NCBI RefSeq assembly: GCF_900186615.1
Contig: NZ_LT896588.1
Span: forward strand, 1,924,428-1,988,427
Length of the DNA: 64,000 nucleotides
Source: Parabacteroides bouchesdurhonensis
GTDB lineage: Bacteria > Bacteroidota > Bacteroidia > Bacteroidales > Tannerellaceae
Direction of reading: 5' to 3'
Shown here: piece after piece, positions 31,021 through 38,910 of the stretch
Numbering within the stretch: position 1 is the first letter of the stretch
Layout of the letters: every line of letters begins with the position of its first letter
Program-made: the position numbers and the translations under genes
The notes under the pieces: model-generated
The model's input: only the letters and a program-made list of their open reading frames with translations
The model's database searches: none
Told to the model about the DNA's origin: nothing

Positions 31021-32337
31021 ATGTATAAATCTGCATGTAGCTTCTCGCTTTTATTCTTTTGCCTGTGCCTGTCGGCTTGTTATGACAGTAATAGCACGTA
31101 TGGCAGTGGACTGGTAGAGTCTTCTTTCCGGAATGTGACAATGGATTCGTGTACGGTAAACATAACATCCGTGCTGATAGACTCTTTGGAGACATCCGGC
31201 AAGGGGCTGGCTTTGATCGGACAGTACCGGCATCCGTTATGGGGAACTGTCAGGGCTTCCGGCTATGTTGCTTATGAACGCCCGGCATACGATACGGAGG
31301 CGGAGGCAACGGTTGTATTAGATTCCTGTATGCTGTCACTCTCTTATAGCGGGAATTTCGTGGGAGATACAACACTGGTGCAACAGTTCAACGTATATAA
31401 GCTGGCCGATAAGATTATCTTGAATGATAACGGGTATCTGTACAACAACTCTTCGTTTCCGTATGATGCCGCTCCACTGGGTACCTGTTCCTTTAGACCT
31501 AAACCCCGTAGTGGAGAGAAGCTGGAGATCCGTTTGCCGGACGAATTGGGGCGGAACTTACTGGACCGCTTCCATAGCCGCGACGAGGCGGTGTCGGCAG
31601 ACCGCTTCCCCGATTATTTCAAGGGCATTGTCGTTATGCCGGACGAAGCGGTCAGCCAGTCATTGCAGACTTTCAGCGTCTCCGACTCCTCTGCTATCAT
31701 CGTGCTGTATTACCATGTATCCGAAGAGGTGAAGAGGGAGAAGACCCTGATATTCTCGCCCAATACCGAGACTCAGTTTAACCGCATAGAACACGACCGG
31801 ACAGGCACTTTGATGGACGGATACCCCTTAAAGCAGGTGGAGATTCCTTCGCAGGCATTGGACGGGAGGGGGGTGCTGTTTGGCGGAATAGGCTGGTACA
31901 CCCGTTTGGAGTTTCCTCATTTGAATAATATCATGCAGCATGGCGAGCAGGTGAATATAGAGAGTGCACTCTTAAAGATCTATCCGGAGCCGGGCATTTA
32001 TTCCGACTTCAACCCGTTGCCGGACAGCATCTTCTTATACATTGCCGACGAGAACAATGTGGTAACCGATGCCGTAACCGACTATCTGGGCTCGGAGGTA
32101 CAAAGCGGGGTGTTGGTAAGGGACTATGCTTTCGAGAGCAACACGTATTACTACTTCGACGTAACGGATTTCATGCAGGAAGAGCTGGGCACGATAGGCA
32201 TGTACAAACATAACCTGCAACTGGTATTTAGCTCCGACGACTATACGGGAACTGTGCGCAACCTTACGTTTAGCGACCAGAGCGGGCGTTCGCCCATCGT
32301 TTTACAACTAACCTATAAGATTTATGAAAGCTATTAA
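31021..32337 (+). CDS. DUF4270 lipoprotein
   Basis: 438 residues. Lipoprotein signal (FCLCLSACYD, Cys near 20), then segments typical of DUF4270: a short N-terminal part ending in DSCTVNITSVLIDSL, GLALIGQYRHPLWGTV and a long beta-rich C-terminal region (YYYFDVTDFMQEELG). DUF4270 proteins are common in Bacteroidetes and of unknown function; the lipobox suggests outer-membrane attachment. It overlaps the outer-membrane protein gene by 14 bp. The base composition is visibly GC-richer than the rest of the window. Confidence 0.75.
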   Translation: MYKSACSFSLLFFCLCLSACYDSNSTYGSGLVESSFRNVTMDSCTVNITSVLIDSLETSGKGLALIGQYRHPLWGTVRASGYVAYERPAYDTEAEATVVLDSCMLSLSYSGNFVGDTTLVQQFNVYKLADKIILNDNGYLYNNSSFPYDAAPLGTCSFRPKPRSGEKLEIRLPDELGRNLLDRFHSRDEAVSADRFPDYFKGIVVMPDEAVSQSLQTFSVSDSSAIIVLYYHVSEEVKREKTLIFSPNTETQFNRIEHDRTGTLMDGYPLKQVEIPSQALDGRGVLFGGIGWYTRLEFPHLNNIMQHGEQVNIESALLKIYPEPGIYSDFNPLPDSIFLYIADENNVVTDAVTDYLGSEVQSGVLVRDYAFESNTYYYFDVTDFMQEELGTIGMYKHNLQLVFSSDDYTGTVRNLTFSDQSGRSPIVLQLTYKIYESY

Positions 32338-33259
32338 ATACGCCGTCGGCTTTGTGCTGATGGCAACGTCCCGCTTGATGGGACAGGGAGTTATGACCTC
32401 GTCGCCCTACTCCATGTTTGGTGTGGGCGAGATTGCCTCCGGGCTGTATGGTCAGAATGTGGCGATGGGAGGGGTGGCCTACGGCATGCGCGGGGCTTCG
32501 CTTATCAACAGTGATAATCCGGCAGGGCTGACGGGCTTGGACAGCTGTTCGCTGATGGCCGAAACGTCGCTCTTTCTGAGGAGTGAGCGTGCCCAATCCG
32601 GAGGAAGTTCCAACCACGCCGTGTCGGGCAACATGTCGGCCTTCTCGCTGGCCGGGCGCATCATTCCCCGTTGGTACGTGGCGGTGGGGATAATGCCTTA
32701 CAGCTTCGTGGGTTACTACTTCAAAAGCTCCCAGCCGCTGGAAGGTTCTCTCGATACCGGTTACGACAGTGAGTTTGAGGGTAGCGGCGGGCTGTCTAAA
32801 GCCTGTCTGACCCATGCTTTCAGGCTTATGCGGCATTTGTCGATGGGCGTAAACCTGAACTATGTGTTCGGGAATATGGAGCAGTCCGAAACGCAAAGCT
32901 CCATGTCCGTCACCCAGACCCTTTACGGGCGGGCTTTTCTTGCCGACTTCGGCCTGCAATATTACCGGCAGGTGGGGCGTGAGGCGGCTTTGACGCTGGG
33001 GGCTGTGTACGGCTACCGCCGGAAGATCTCTTTGGAGAACTCGATAACGATTATAAACGATGATGCCAGTACGGAGGTGAAGAAAAAGACCGTCAGGCAG
33101 TCTCTTCCACAGTTTGCCGGTGCGGGTGGCGCGCTTCAATATAAAAAGATGACCTATGCACTGGATTATACGTTCCGTCAGTACGGTTCGTTATCGTCCG
33201 GCGACAGCCGCGTAAAGTTTAACGATGCCCACGAGCTTCGGGCCGGGGCTTGCCCGTAG
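32324..33259 (+). CDS. Outer-membrane beta-barrel protein, 3'-truncated
   Basis: 311 residues, signal peptide (MKAIKYAVGFVLMATSRLMGQG), then a FadL-like start (SPYSMFGVGEIASGLYGQNVAMGGVAYGMRG, residues about 26-56) and alternating barrel strands (LNYVFGNMEQS, TLGAVYGYRRKISLE, YALDYTFRQYGS). It stops abruptly after NDAHELRAG, where such proteins normally continue for roughly another 100 residues to a terminal aromatic strand. The 3' end overlaps the equally truncated convergent regulator gene. It is probably broken by a deletion or a false join. Confidence 0.7.
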   Translation: MKAIKYAVGFVLMATSRLMGQGVMTSSPYSMFGVGEIASGLYGQNVAMGGVAYGMRGASLINSDNPAGLTGLDSCSLMAETSLFLRSERAQSGGSSNHAVSGNMSAFSLAGRIIPRWYVAVGIMPYSFVGYYFKSSQPLEGSLDTGYDSEFEGSGGLSKACLTHAFRLMRHLSMGVNLNYVFGNMEQSETQSSMSVTQTLYGRAFLADFGLQYYRQVGREAALTLGAVYGYRRKISLENSITIINDDASTEVKKKTVRQSLPQFAGAGGALQYKKMTYALDYTFRQYGSLSSGDSRVKFNDAHELRAGACP

Positions 33260-33860
33260 TGCGGTGAATCTTTACATAGTCGCCGTACCCTTCCAGAAAG
33301 AGGATCTCTTCCCTTTGCAGTCGGATGATGCGGCTGCCTTCGCGCACAAAGACAGGTTGCTCTACCTGCTCCTTGTTCAACACCTCGTGTACGTCGGCCA
33401 GCGCCTTGTCCAGCTTCTCATTCAGCGCGCCCAGCTGATGGTCTATCGGACGCAGTTTGCCGTTCGGCGTACAGTCCGCAGCTTTCTCGTTGGCCGTGTA
33501 GGGGTAAAGAAGGCGTAACTTGCTCAGCGCACGCTCCAGCGACACGGTTGTTACGGGCTTCAGCAGATAATCTATGCTGCTAACCCGGAAGGCCTGCAAG
33601 GCGTATTCGTCGTATGCGGTGGTGAATACAACAGGGGCTTCTATTTCCACCTGCTCGAAAATCTTGAACGCCGATCTGTCCGCCAGGTGGATGTCCATAA
33701 AGATGATGTCGGGATGCGGATGGCTCCCAAACCAGGCCACGCTCTCCTCGATGCTTTCCAGTTCGGCAACCACCCGTATGTCTGCTACGGAGTTGCGGGC
33801 CAATACGGCTTTCAGGCTGCTGACGGCAGCGGTTTCGTCTTCTATAATGATGGCATTCAT
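33219..33860 (-). CDS. LytTR-family response regulator, truncated DNA-binding domain
   Basis: 213 residues. The receiver domain (1-118) has the acidic pair ED at 7-8, phosphoacceptor Asp in IIFMDIHL and Lys in YLLKPV. A linker leads to a LytTR domain beginning VFVREGSRIIRLQREEILFLEG, but only about 35 of its usual 95-100 residues are present. After GDYVKIHRTTGK the frame reads into the antisense of the outer-membrane protein gene (RPEARGHR) and stops. ATGA overlap with the kinase gene shows they are co-translated. As it stands it should not bind DNA normally. Confidence 0.85.
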   Translation of the reverse strand: MNAIIIEDETAAVSSLKAVLARNSVADIRVVAELESIEESVAWFGSHPHPDIIFMDIHLADRSAFKIFEQVEIEAPVVFTTAYDEYALQAFRVSSIDYLLKPVTTVSLERALSKLRLLYPYTANEKAADCTPNGKLRPIDHQLGALNEKLDKALADVHEVLNKEQVEQPVFVREGSRIIRLQREEILFLEGYGDYVKIHRTTGKPRPEARGHR

Positions 33861-34960
33861 GGCAGTGGTGCGGGCGAATTAAGTAATGGAAGGCTTACCT
33901 TGAAGTATTCCTTCCGGTTGGAAATCTGTATGTCTTTGCCGGTGAGCATGCGGTAGCGTCCCCAAAGGTTTTTGAGCCCGATGCCGCTGCCGGAGCTTTC
34001 TTCGGCTTTCGGTTGTATCTTGTTGGATATCACGATCATGTTATCGGCCGTTGTATAGATGTCTATCTGCAGGGGATATTGCTTGCTTATCACGTTGTGC
34101 TTTACGGCATTCTCTATCAGCGGGAGGATGCTGAGAATGGGCAGGTACCATAGCAGCAAGAAGGGCGTGTCCACCTGCATGGAGAAGAACAGCTTGCCTT
34201 CATATCGTACGCCGAGCAGGTAGGTGTAGGCCTTCACGAACTGGAGCTCTTCGGCCAGCGTAACCAGTTCCTTTTTGTTGCTTTGCAGGATGTAGCGGAA
34301 TACGTTGGAAAGCTCGTTCAGGTAAGTAATCGTCTTCTCCTTCTCCTCGCTTTGTATCAGGGAGCTCAGCCCGTTTAGAGAGTTAAAGAAGAAATGCGGG
34401 TTGATCTGCCCCATGAGGGCGTTGTAAGAGTTCTGGAGCTTCTCGGTCTTTAGCTTCTCGTATTCCAGCATCATCTGCTGCTTGCTGTTGAGCAACCGTA
34501 CCAGCAATACCGACAGCATCACGGTGAGCAATACGAAGAGGTGCTCTGTCTCCAGCGGATGGGGGAAGGGGAAGCGGTTTCTTATGTCGAATAGGTTCAC
34601 CATTATCATATCATTTACCGGAGGGTATAGCTTGAATACTCCGAATGCCGTCACAACGCTGGCTACTGCAACGAGCAGCATTGTCTTATATTCCTTTTTA
34701 CGGAATATCCGGTCTCCCAGCTTGTATAATTGGTCGTTTACAATGAACAGCAGGAATGCGTATATGAAAAACCAGATGAGGGAGAAGTACAGGAAGTCGT
34801 TATTCTGTGGTGGAACAGGCATGGGAAAGTTGTCAGGCATATTGATGGCTTTAGCGTTATCGTTGTAATTCCGCATCAGCATGGAAAAGTTTACAAACAG
34901 GGTGATGAGTACGGATACTGTAAACCCTATGAGCAAATCGTTCTTTTTGGGGAGGTGCAT
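33857..34960 (-). CDS. LytS/YehU-type sensor histidine kinase
   Basis: 367 residues with four N-terminal membrane helices (about 9-27, 55-75, 92-112, 138-158) and no large periplasmic domain, then a coiled-coil (QMMLEYEKLKTEKLQ). The His_kinase domain has the phospho-His in INPHFFFNSLNGL, the N-box PLIENAVKHNV and the G-box GSGIGLKNLWGRY. Such kinases pair with LytTR response regulators, as here. The signal may be sensed in the membrane. The promoter carries the best of three matching direct-repeat operators, which suggests autoregulation. Confidence 0.92.
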   Translation of the reverse strand: MHLPKKNDLLIGFTVSVLITLFVNFSMLMRNYNDNAKAINMPDNFPMPVPPQNNDFLYFSLIWFFIYAFLLFIVNDQLYKLGDRIFRKKEYKTMLLVAVASVVTAFGVFKLYPPVNDMIMVNLFDIRNRFPFPHPLETEHLFVLLTVMLSVLLVRLLNSKQQMMLEYEKLKTEKLQNSYNALMGQINPHFFFNSLNGLSSLIQSEEKEKTITYLNELSNVFRYILQSNKKELVTLAEELQFVKAYTYLLGVRYEGKLFFSMQVDTPFLLLWYLPILSILPLIENAVKHNVISKQYPLQIDIYTTADNMIVISNKIQPKAEESSGSGIGLKNLWGRYRMLTGKDIQISNRKEYFKVSLPLLNSPAPLP

Positions 34961-34980
34961 AATCTGTTCGTTTATGCAGC

Positions 34981-35046
34981 CAAAGGTAGATAAAGTGCTT
35001 GTGCGGAAGAAAGAGAATCGATGAAACGGGCAAACGAATCGATGAA
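34981..35046 (-). promoter_or_regulatory. LytTR-type operator and promoter of the kinase/regulator operon
   Basis: Minus strand: two perfect copies of TTCATCGATT (35046-35037 and 35025-35016), 21 bp apart start to start, then 4 bp, TTC, 20 bp and TACCTTTG (34988-34981), a perfect -7 box. The kinase ATG lies 21 bp further on. Confidence 0.7.
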
Positions 35047-35143
35047 TCAGCGGTTTTTCTTGTCTGTTCTATATTCCCGATATTATCGGTTGAAGGATAA
35101 ATGGTTCGTTGTGGTTATTTTCTGTTTGCATTGGATATAAAAA

Positions 35144-35178
35144 CAAAAAAGCCATTCCGGTAATCGGATGGCTTTTTT
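35144..35178 (-). terminator. rplS terminator
   Basis: AAAAAAGCCAT-CCG pairs with CGG-ATGGCTTTTTT around a 5-nt loop, 26 bp downstream of the rplS stop on the minus strand; a U-tract is present in both directions. Confidence 0.85.
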
Positions 35179-35203
35179 GTATGGCAATAGAACCAGAGAG
35201 GTA

Positions 35204-35551
35204 TTAAACTCTCTTTTCTTTGATTCTTGCTTTCTTTCCGGTAAGAGCGCGCAGATAGTACAATTTAGCGCGACGTACTTTACCAACTTTGTTTACAGTG
35301 ATGCTTTCGATAAACGGTGATTCGATAGGGAAAATTCTTTCTACACCAATGTTATCAGACATCTTACGAACAGTGAAACGTTTTTTGTCACCATGTCCTG
35401 AGATACGGATAACAACGCCTCTGTACTGCTGGATACGTTCTTTGTTACCTTCTTTAATACGGTAAGCTACTGTAATAGTGTCACCACTTTTGAATGAAGG
35501 ATGCTCCTTCTTTGTAGCAAACGCTTCTTCTGCAATCTTAATTAAATCCAT
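35204..35551 (-). CDS. rplS: 50S ribosomal protein L19
   Basis: 115 residues ([20 protein letters not shown]), with the L19 segments [35 protein letters not shown] and [19 protein letters not shown]19 forms an intersubunit bridge with 16S rRNA. It stands alone here; the usual trmD neighbours are absent. Confidence 0.98.
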   Translation of the reverse strand: MDLIKIAEEAFATKKEHPSFKSGDTITVAYRIKEGNKERIQQYRGVVIRISGHGDKKRFTVRKMSDNIGVERIFPIESPFIESITVNKVGKVRRAKLYYLRALTGKKARIKEKRV

Positions 35552-35635
35552 TGTTTATAGCTTTTTAATTGTAATTTAAAATGAAACGCAATATAACGGG
35601 CAACTTTTCCCGACAGAGATTACGCAAAGCGGATG

Positions 35636-35666
35636 CAAAGTAACGAAATAAATATTTATTGTGCAA
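35636..35666 (-). promoter_or_regulatory. rplS promoter
   Basis: Minus strand: TTG (35666-35664), 20 bp, TTACTTTG (35643-35636), one mismatch to TAnnTTTG. Confidence 0.5.
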
Positions 35667-35714
35667 GAAGGTGTGGCTTTATTTTTAATAAGACCGGAAG
35701 TCTCGTATAATAAC

Positions 35715-35770
35715 GATCCCGATGATTTTGTGAAATGATCCCGATGATTTTATAAAGTCATCGGGATCAT
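35715..35770. repeat. Direct repeat plus long hairpin
   Basis: GATCCCGATGATTTT occurs at 35715-35729 and again at 35737-35751. The second copy also pairs with the inverted copy AAAGTCATCGGGATC at 35754-35768, so AATGATCCCGATGA...TCATCGGGATCATT forms a stem of about 14 bp or more with one mismatch and a short loop. No clean U-tract follows, so a simple terminator is not certain. Confidence 0.7.
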
Positions 35771-35840
35771 TCTATAAATTAACTATTGTCGCTTTAAATA
35801 CTTTCTTTGTTATCTTATCAGTGGATTCTCGTATTTTTCT

Positions 35841-35848
35841 TACTTTTG
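35841..35848 (+). promoter_or_regulatory. -7 element before the GH3 fusion gene
   Basis: TACTTTTG, a perfect TAnnTTTG, lies 24 bp upstream of the ATG at 35873, with no obvious -33 element. Confidence 0.45.
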
Positions 35849-35872
35849 GGGTGGTAAAAGGATTTGGAGAAG

Positions 35873-38854
35873 ATGAAGAAAATATATTTTTGGGTATTGT
35901 GCTGTTTCTGTGTATGTTCTGGTTGGGCTCAGACGGAGCCTGCGTTAATGGCTAATGTAGATAAAGAAAAGATGAATCATTGGGTTGATTCGGTTTTTGA
36001 TGCTATGAGTTATGACGAACGTATCGGCCAATTGTTTATGGTAATTGCTGAACCAAAGTCGGATATGCGGAATATGCAGAAACTGATGCGTTATGTCAAT
36101 GAAATAAAAGTTGGTGGTGTTTTGTTTCATAAAGGAAATCCGGTTACACAGGCAGAAGTGACAAACCGTCTTCAAAAAGCCTCGCGCATACCTTTGTTTA
36201 TTTCCTTGGATGGAGAGTGGGGGTTGTCTATGCGTTTAAGTAATACTACTCGTTTTCCGAAAAATATGATGCTGGGCGCTATTGAAGATAATACGCTGAT
36301 AGAGGAATATGGCAAAGAAGTAGCCCGTCAGTGCCGGGAGATGGGCATCCATATTAATTTTGCACCTGATCTGGATGTAAATAGTAATGTGGATAACCCG
36401 GTAATAGGTCTTCGTTCTTTTGGAGAGAACCCGGATATGGTTGCCGATAAAGGAATTGCTTATGCCCGCGGACTTGAAAGTAAAGGCGTACTTTCTGTAT
36501 CAAAGCATTTTCCGGGACATGGCGATACATCTGATGATTCACATAAGACATTACCCTCCGTATTCCATTCAATGGCGCGTTTGGATAGTGTGGAATTATT
36601 ACCGTTTAAAAGATATATATATGATGGTTTCTCGGGAGTAATGACAGGGCATTTGTATATTCCGGCTATAGATAAAACACCAAACCGTCCGGCTTCTTTA
36701 TCCCATGCTGTAGTAACAGATTTGTTGAAAGAAAAGATCGGATTTCAAGGTTTATGTTTTACCGATGCTTTGGCTATGAAAGGAGCAACAACAAAGAAAA
36801 CGGATAATCCTTCTGTTATGGCACTTTTGGCCGGTAATGATGTGTTGTTGGCTCCTGCTGCTCCGATAAATGATTTTACAGCCGTGAAAGAAGCTATTAA
36901 TGAAGGTATACTCTCCCTTGAAGAAATAGAAGCGAAATGTATCAAAATATTGCAGTATAAATATATAGCAGGTCTTAATCAATATCGACCGATAGATACG
37001 CAAGACTTGATGAAGCGTTTGAATTCTCCCCATGCTGCCTGGTTGGCTGCTAAACTGAATTCGGAGGCAATTACTGTTTTAAAAAATACGTCGGATATTC
37101 TTCCGTTGAAGCAATTGGGCAAGAAAAAAATAGCAGCATTAGCTATAGGGGATGATGCAGGAAATGAGTTCCAGACTATGCTGAATCGTTATGATTCGAT
37201 TGCAAGCTTTAGTATAGGACGTAATACGTCGGCTGCTGCTATTCAAAAAGTTTATAATCAATTGAATAATTATGATATTATTATATGTAGCGTACATACG
37301 GTTCGGATTCCGGAGAGTTTGCCGTTGAGGCAGCTATCCGCTAAAAAAGAACTGGTATATGCTTTTTTTACATTGCCGTATTTCTGTAAGGATTATAAAA
37401 ATTCTATCCAAAAGGCAAAAGCTTTAGTAATGGGGTATGAAAATACTCCTTTAGCTCAAGAATATGCAGCTCAGGTTATTTTTGGAGGTATAGGGGCAAA
37501 GGGTAAATTACCTGTTTCAATTCCAGGACTGTATTATTCAGGGACAGGTGTGTTTACAGAAAAGACCCGGCTTGGTTACCATGAGCCCGAAGAAGTTGGT
37601 GCAAATGCTGTACGTTTGGATGTGATAGAGTCTATCGTATCGGAAGGTCTGGAGGAAAAGGCTTTTCCCGGCTGCCAAGTCTTGGTTGCAAAGGATGGTA
37701 TGATAATTTATGATAAGTCGTTTGGATATTATGATTTCGATAAAAGTCGGATAGTAACGGAAACTTCTGTTTATGATCTGGCATCTGCATCTAAAGCTTC
37801 CGGTACGTTATTGGCTGTCATGAAAGCGTATGATGAAAAAAAATTTACGCTAAATAATAAGATTGCGGATTTTGTTCCGGCGTTGAAAGGTTCTAATAAG
37901 CAAGATTTGTCGATAAAAGAATTACTATATCATCAATCCGGATTGATATCATCCATTAATTTTTATCTGAAAGCTATTGATAAAGACAGTTATACGGGGA
38001 GTTTGTATAGTAATGCTAAAAATGCGGTTCACCCCATTCGTTTTGATGCAAAGACATATGTAAGGAATGACTTCTCTTATCTTCCGGATTTGGTATCGGA
38101 TAAAAAGAAGCCAGGCTTTACGACAGAAGTGGCTCGTAATTTTTATGTGAATGATTCTTTTAAAGATTCTATTATGCAATCTATTGTAGACTCACGTTTG
38201 GGAAAACGAGGAAAATATGTATATAGTTGTATCAATTTTATCCTTCTGAAGATGATGGTGGAAAATTTGATGGATAAACCGATGGACCGTTTGCTTCACG
38301 ATGATTTTTATGCAGGTTTAGGCGCATGGCATGTTACTTATACGCCTTTAAAGATTATGGATACTCTGCAGATTGTTCCTACGGAGGATGACCGGTTTGT
38401 ACGTCGTCAACTTCTGCGAGGTTATGTGCATGATGAGGCTGCTGCTTTTCAAGGAGGTGTTTCTGGAAATGCCGGACTTTTTTCAAATGCTAATGATTTG
38501 GCAAAAGTTCTTCAATTATTCCTTAATCAGGGCGTTTATGGTGGAGAACAATATTTATCTATGGAAACTTGTCGGTTATTTACCCAGAGCAAAAGTCCAA
38601 CAAGTCGTAGAAGGTTAGGCTTTGATAAACCAGCAATAGGCAGTCCTCAGTCTTCTCCGTGTGCCCCACAAGCTCCTGCATCTGTATATGGACATACGGG
38701 GTTTACGGGTACTTGTTTTTGGGTTGATCCGGAAAATCAATTAATCTATATCTTTTTGAGTAATCGTGTAAACCCATCTCGTGCCAATAATAAATTAGGA
38801 TCTTTAAATATTCGTCTTCGTATACAGGAAGCCATTTATAAAGCAATAAAATAA
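35873..38854 (+). CDS. GH3 (NagZ-like) - class C beta-lactamase-like fusion protein
   Basis: 993 residues from ATG 35873 (a TTG three codons earlier is not needed). Signal peptide MKKIYFWVLCCFCVCSGWAQ. The N-terminal GH3 domain (about 40-375) has the NagZ-type catalytic loop KHFPGHGDTSDDSH (about 211) and nucleophile Asp near 298 in CFTDALAMKG. A GH3 C-terminal-like alpha/beta sandwich follows (about 400-575). The C-terminal third (about 595-990) is a serine hydrolase of the class C beta-lactamase/PBP4* type with S-A-S-K at 638-641 and HTGFTG near the end. The combination suggests turnover of amino-sugar or cell-wall material in the periplasm; the substrate of the hydrolase half is unknown. 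Confidence 0.9.
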   Translation: MKKIYFWVLCCFCVCSGWAQTEPALMANVDKEKMNHWVDSVFDAMSYDERIGQLFMVIAEPKSDMRNMQKLMRYVNEIKVGGVLFHKGNPVTQAEVTNRLQKASRIPLFISLDGEWGLSMRLSNTTRFPKNMMLGAIEDNTLIEEYGKEVARQCREMGIHINFAPDLDVNSNVDNPVIGLRSFGENPDMVADKGIAYARGLESKGVLSVSKHFPGHGDTSDDSHKTLPSVFHSMARLDSVELLPFKRYIYDGFSGVMTGHLYIPAIDKTPNRPASLSHAVVTDLLKEKIGFQGLCFTDALAMKGATTKKTDNPSVMALLAGNDVLLAPAAPINDFTAVKEAINEGILSLEEIEAKCIKILQYKYIAGLNQYRPIDTQDLMKRLNSPHAAWLAAKLNSEAITVLKNTSDILPLKQLGKKKIAALAIGDDAGNEFQTMLNRYDSIASFSIGRNTSAAAIQKVYNQLNNYDIIICSVHTVRIPESLPLRQLSAKKELVYAFFTLPYFCKDYKNSIQKAKALVMGYENTPLAQEYAAQVIFGGIGAKGKLPVSIPGLYYSGTGVFTEKTRLGYHEPEEVGANAVRLDVIESIVSEGLEEKAFPGCQVLVAKDGMIIYDKSFGYYDFDKSRIVTETSVYDLASASKASGTLLAVMKAYDEKKFTLNNKIADFVPALKGSNKQDLSIKELLYHQSGLISSINFYLKAIDKDSYTGSLYSNAKNAVHPIRFDAKTYVRNDFSYLPDLVSDKKKPGFTTEVARNFYVNDSFKDSIMQSIVDSRLGKRGKYVYSCINFILLKMMVENLMDKPMDRLLHDDFYAGLGAWHVTYTPLKIMDTLQIVPTEDDRFVRRQLLRGYVHDEAAAFQGGVSGNAGLFSNANDLAKVLQLFLNQGVYGGEQYLSMETCRLFTQSKSPTSRRRLGFDKPAIGSPQSSPCAPQAPASVYGHTGFTGTCFWVDPENQLIYIFLSNRVNPSRANNKLGSLNIRLRIQEAIYKAIK

Positions 38855-38858
38855 TTAG

Positions 38859-38866
38859 TATATTTG
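38859..38866 (+). promoter_or_regulatory. -7 element of the CobD-like gene
   Basis: TATATTTG begins 5 bp after the stop of the previous gene and lies 44 bp before the ATG at 38911. Confidence 0.5.
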
Positions 38867-38910
38867 TGAACTTTTATAGAACTATTATTTATTCATAAAA
38901 CTAATGGAAT

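Larger units (their letters stand above)
35552..35872. other. Gap between rplS and the GH3 fusion gene
   Basis: A 321-bp gap. It holds the rplS promoter (35636-35666), a repeat/hairpin element (35715-35770) and the GH3-gene promoter (35841-35848). No gene is seen. Confidence 0.6.

Noticed and set aside
32270-33139. 289-codon minus-strand open frame opposite the outer-membrane protein gene
   Set aside because: A GC-rich antisense shadow: Arg/His/Pro-rich sequence with no family resemblance, while the plus strand encodes a clear signal peptide and barrel.
31021-34960. Phage or transposon explanation for the GC-rich block
   Set aside because: No integrase, transposase, terminal repeat or tRNA target was found at either side.
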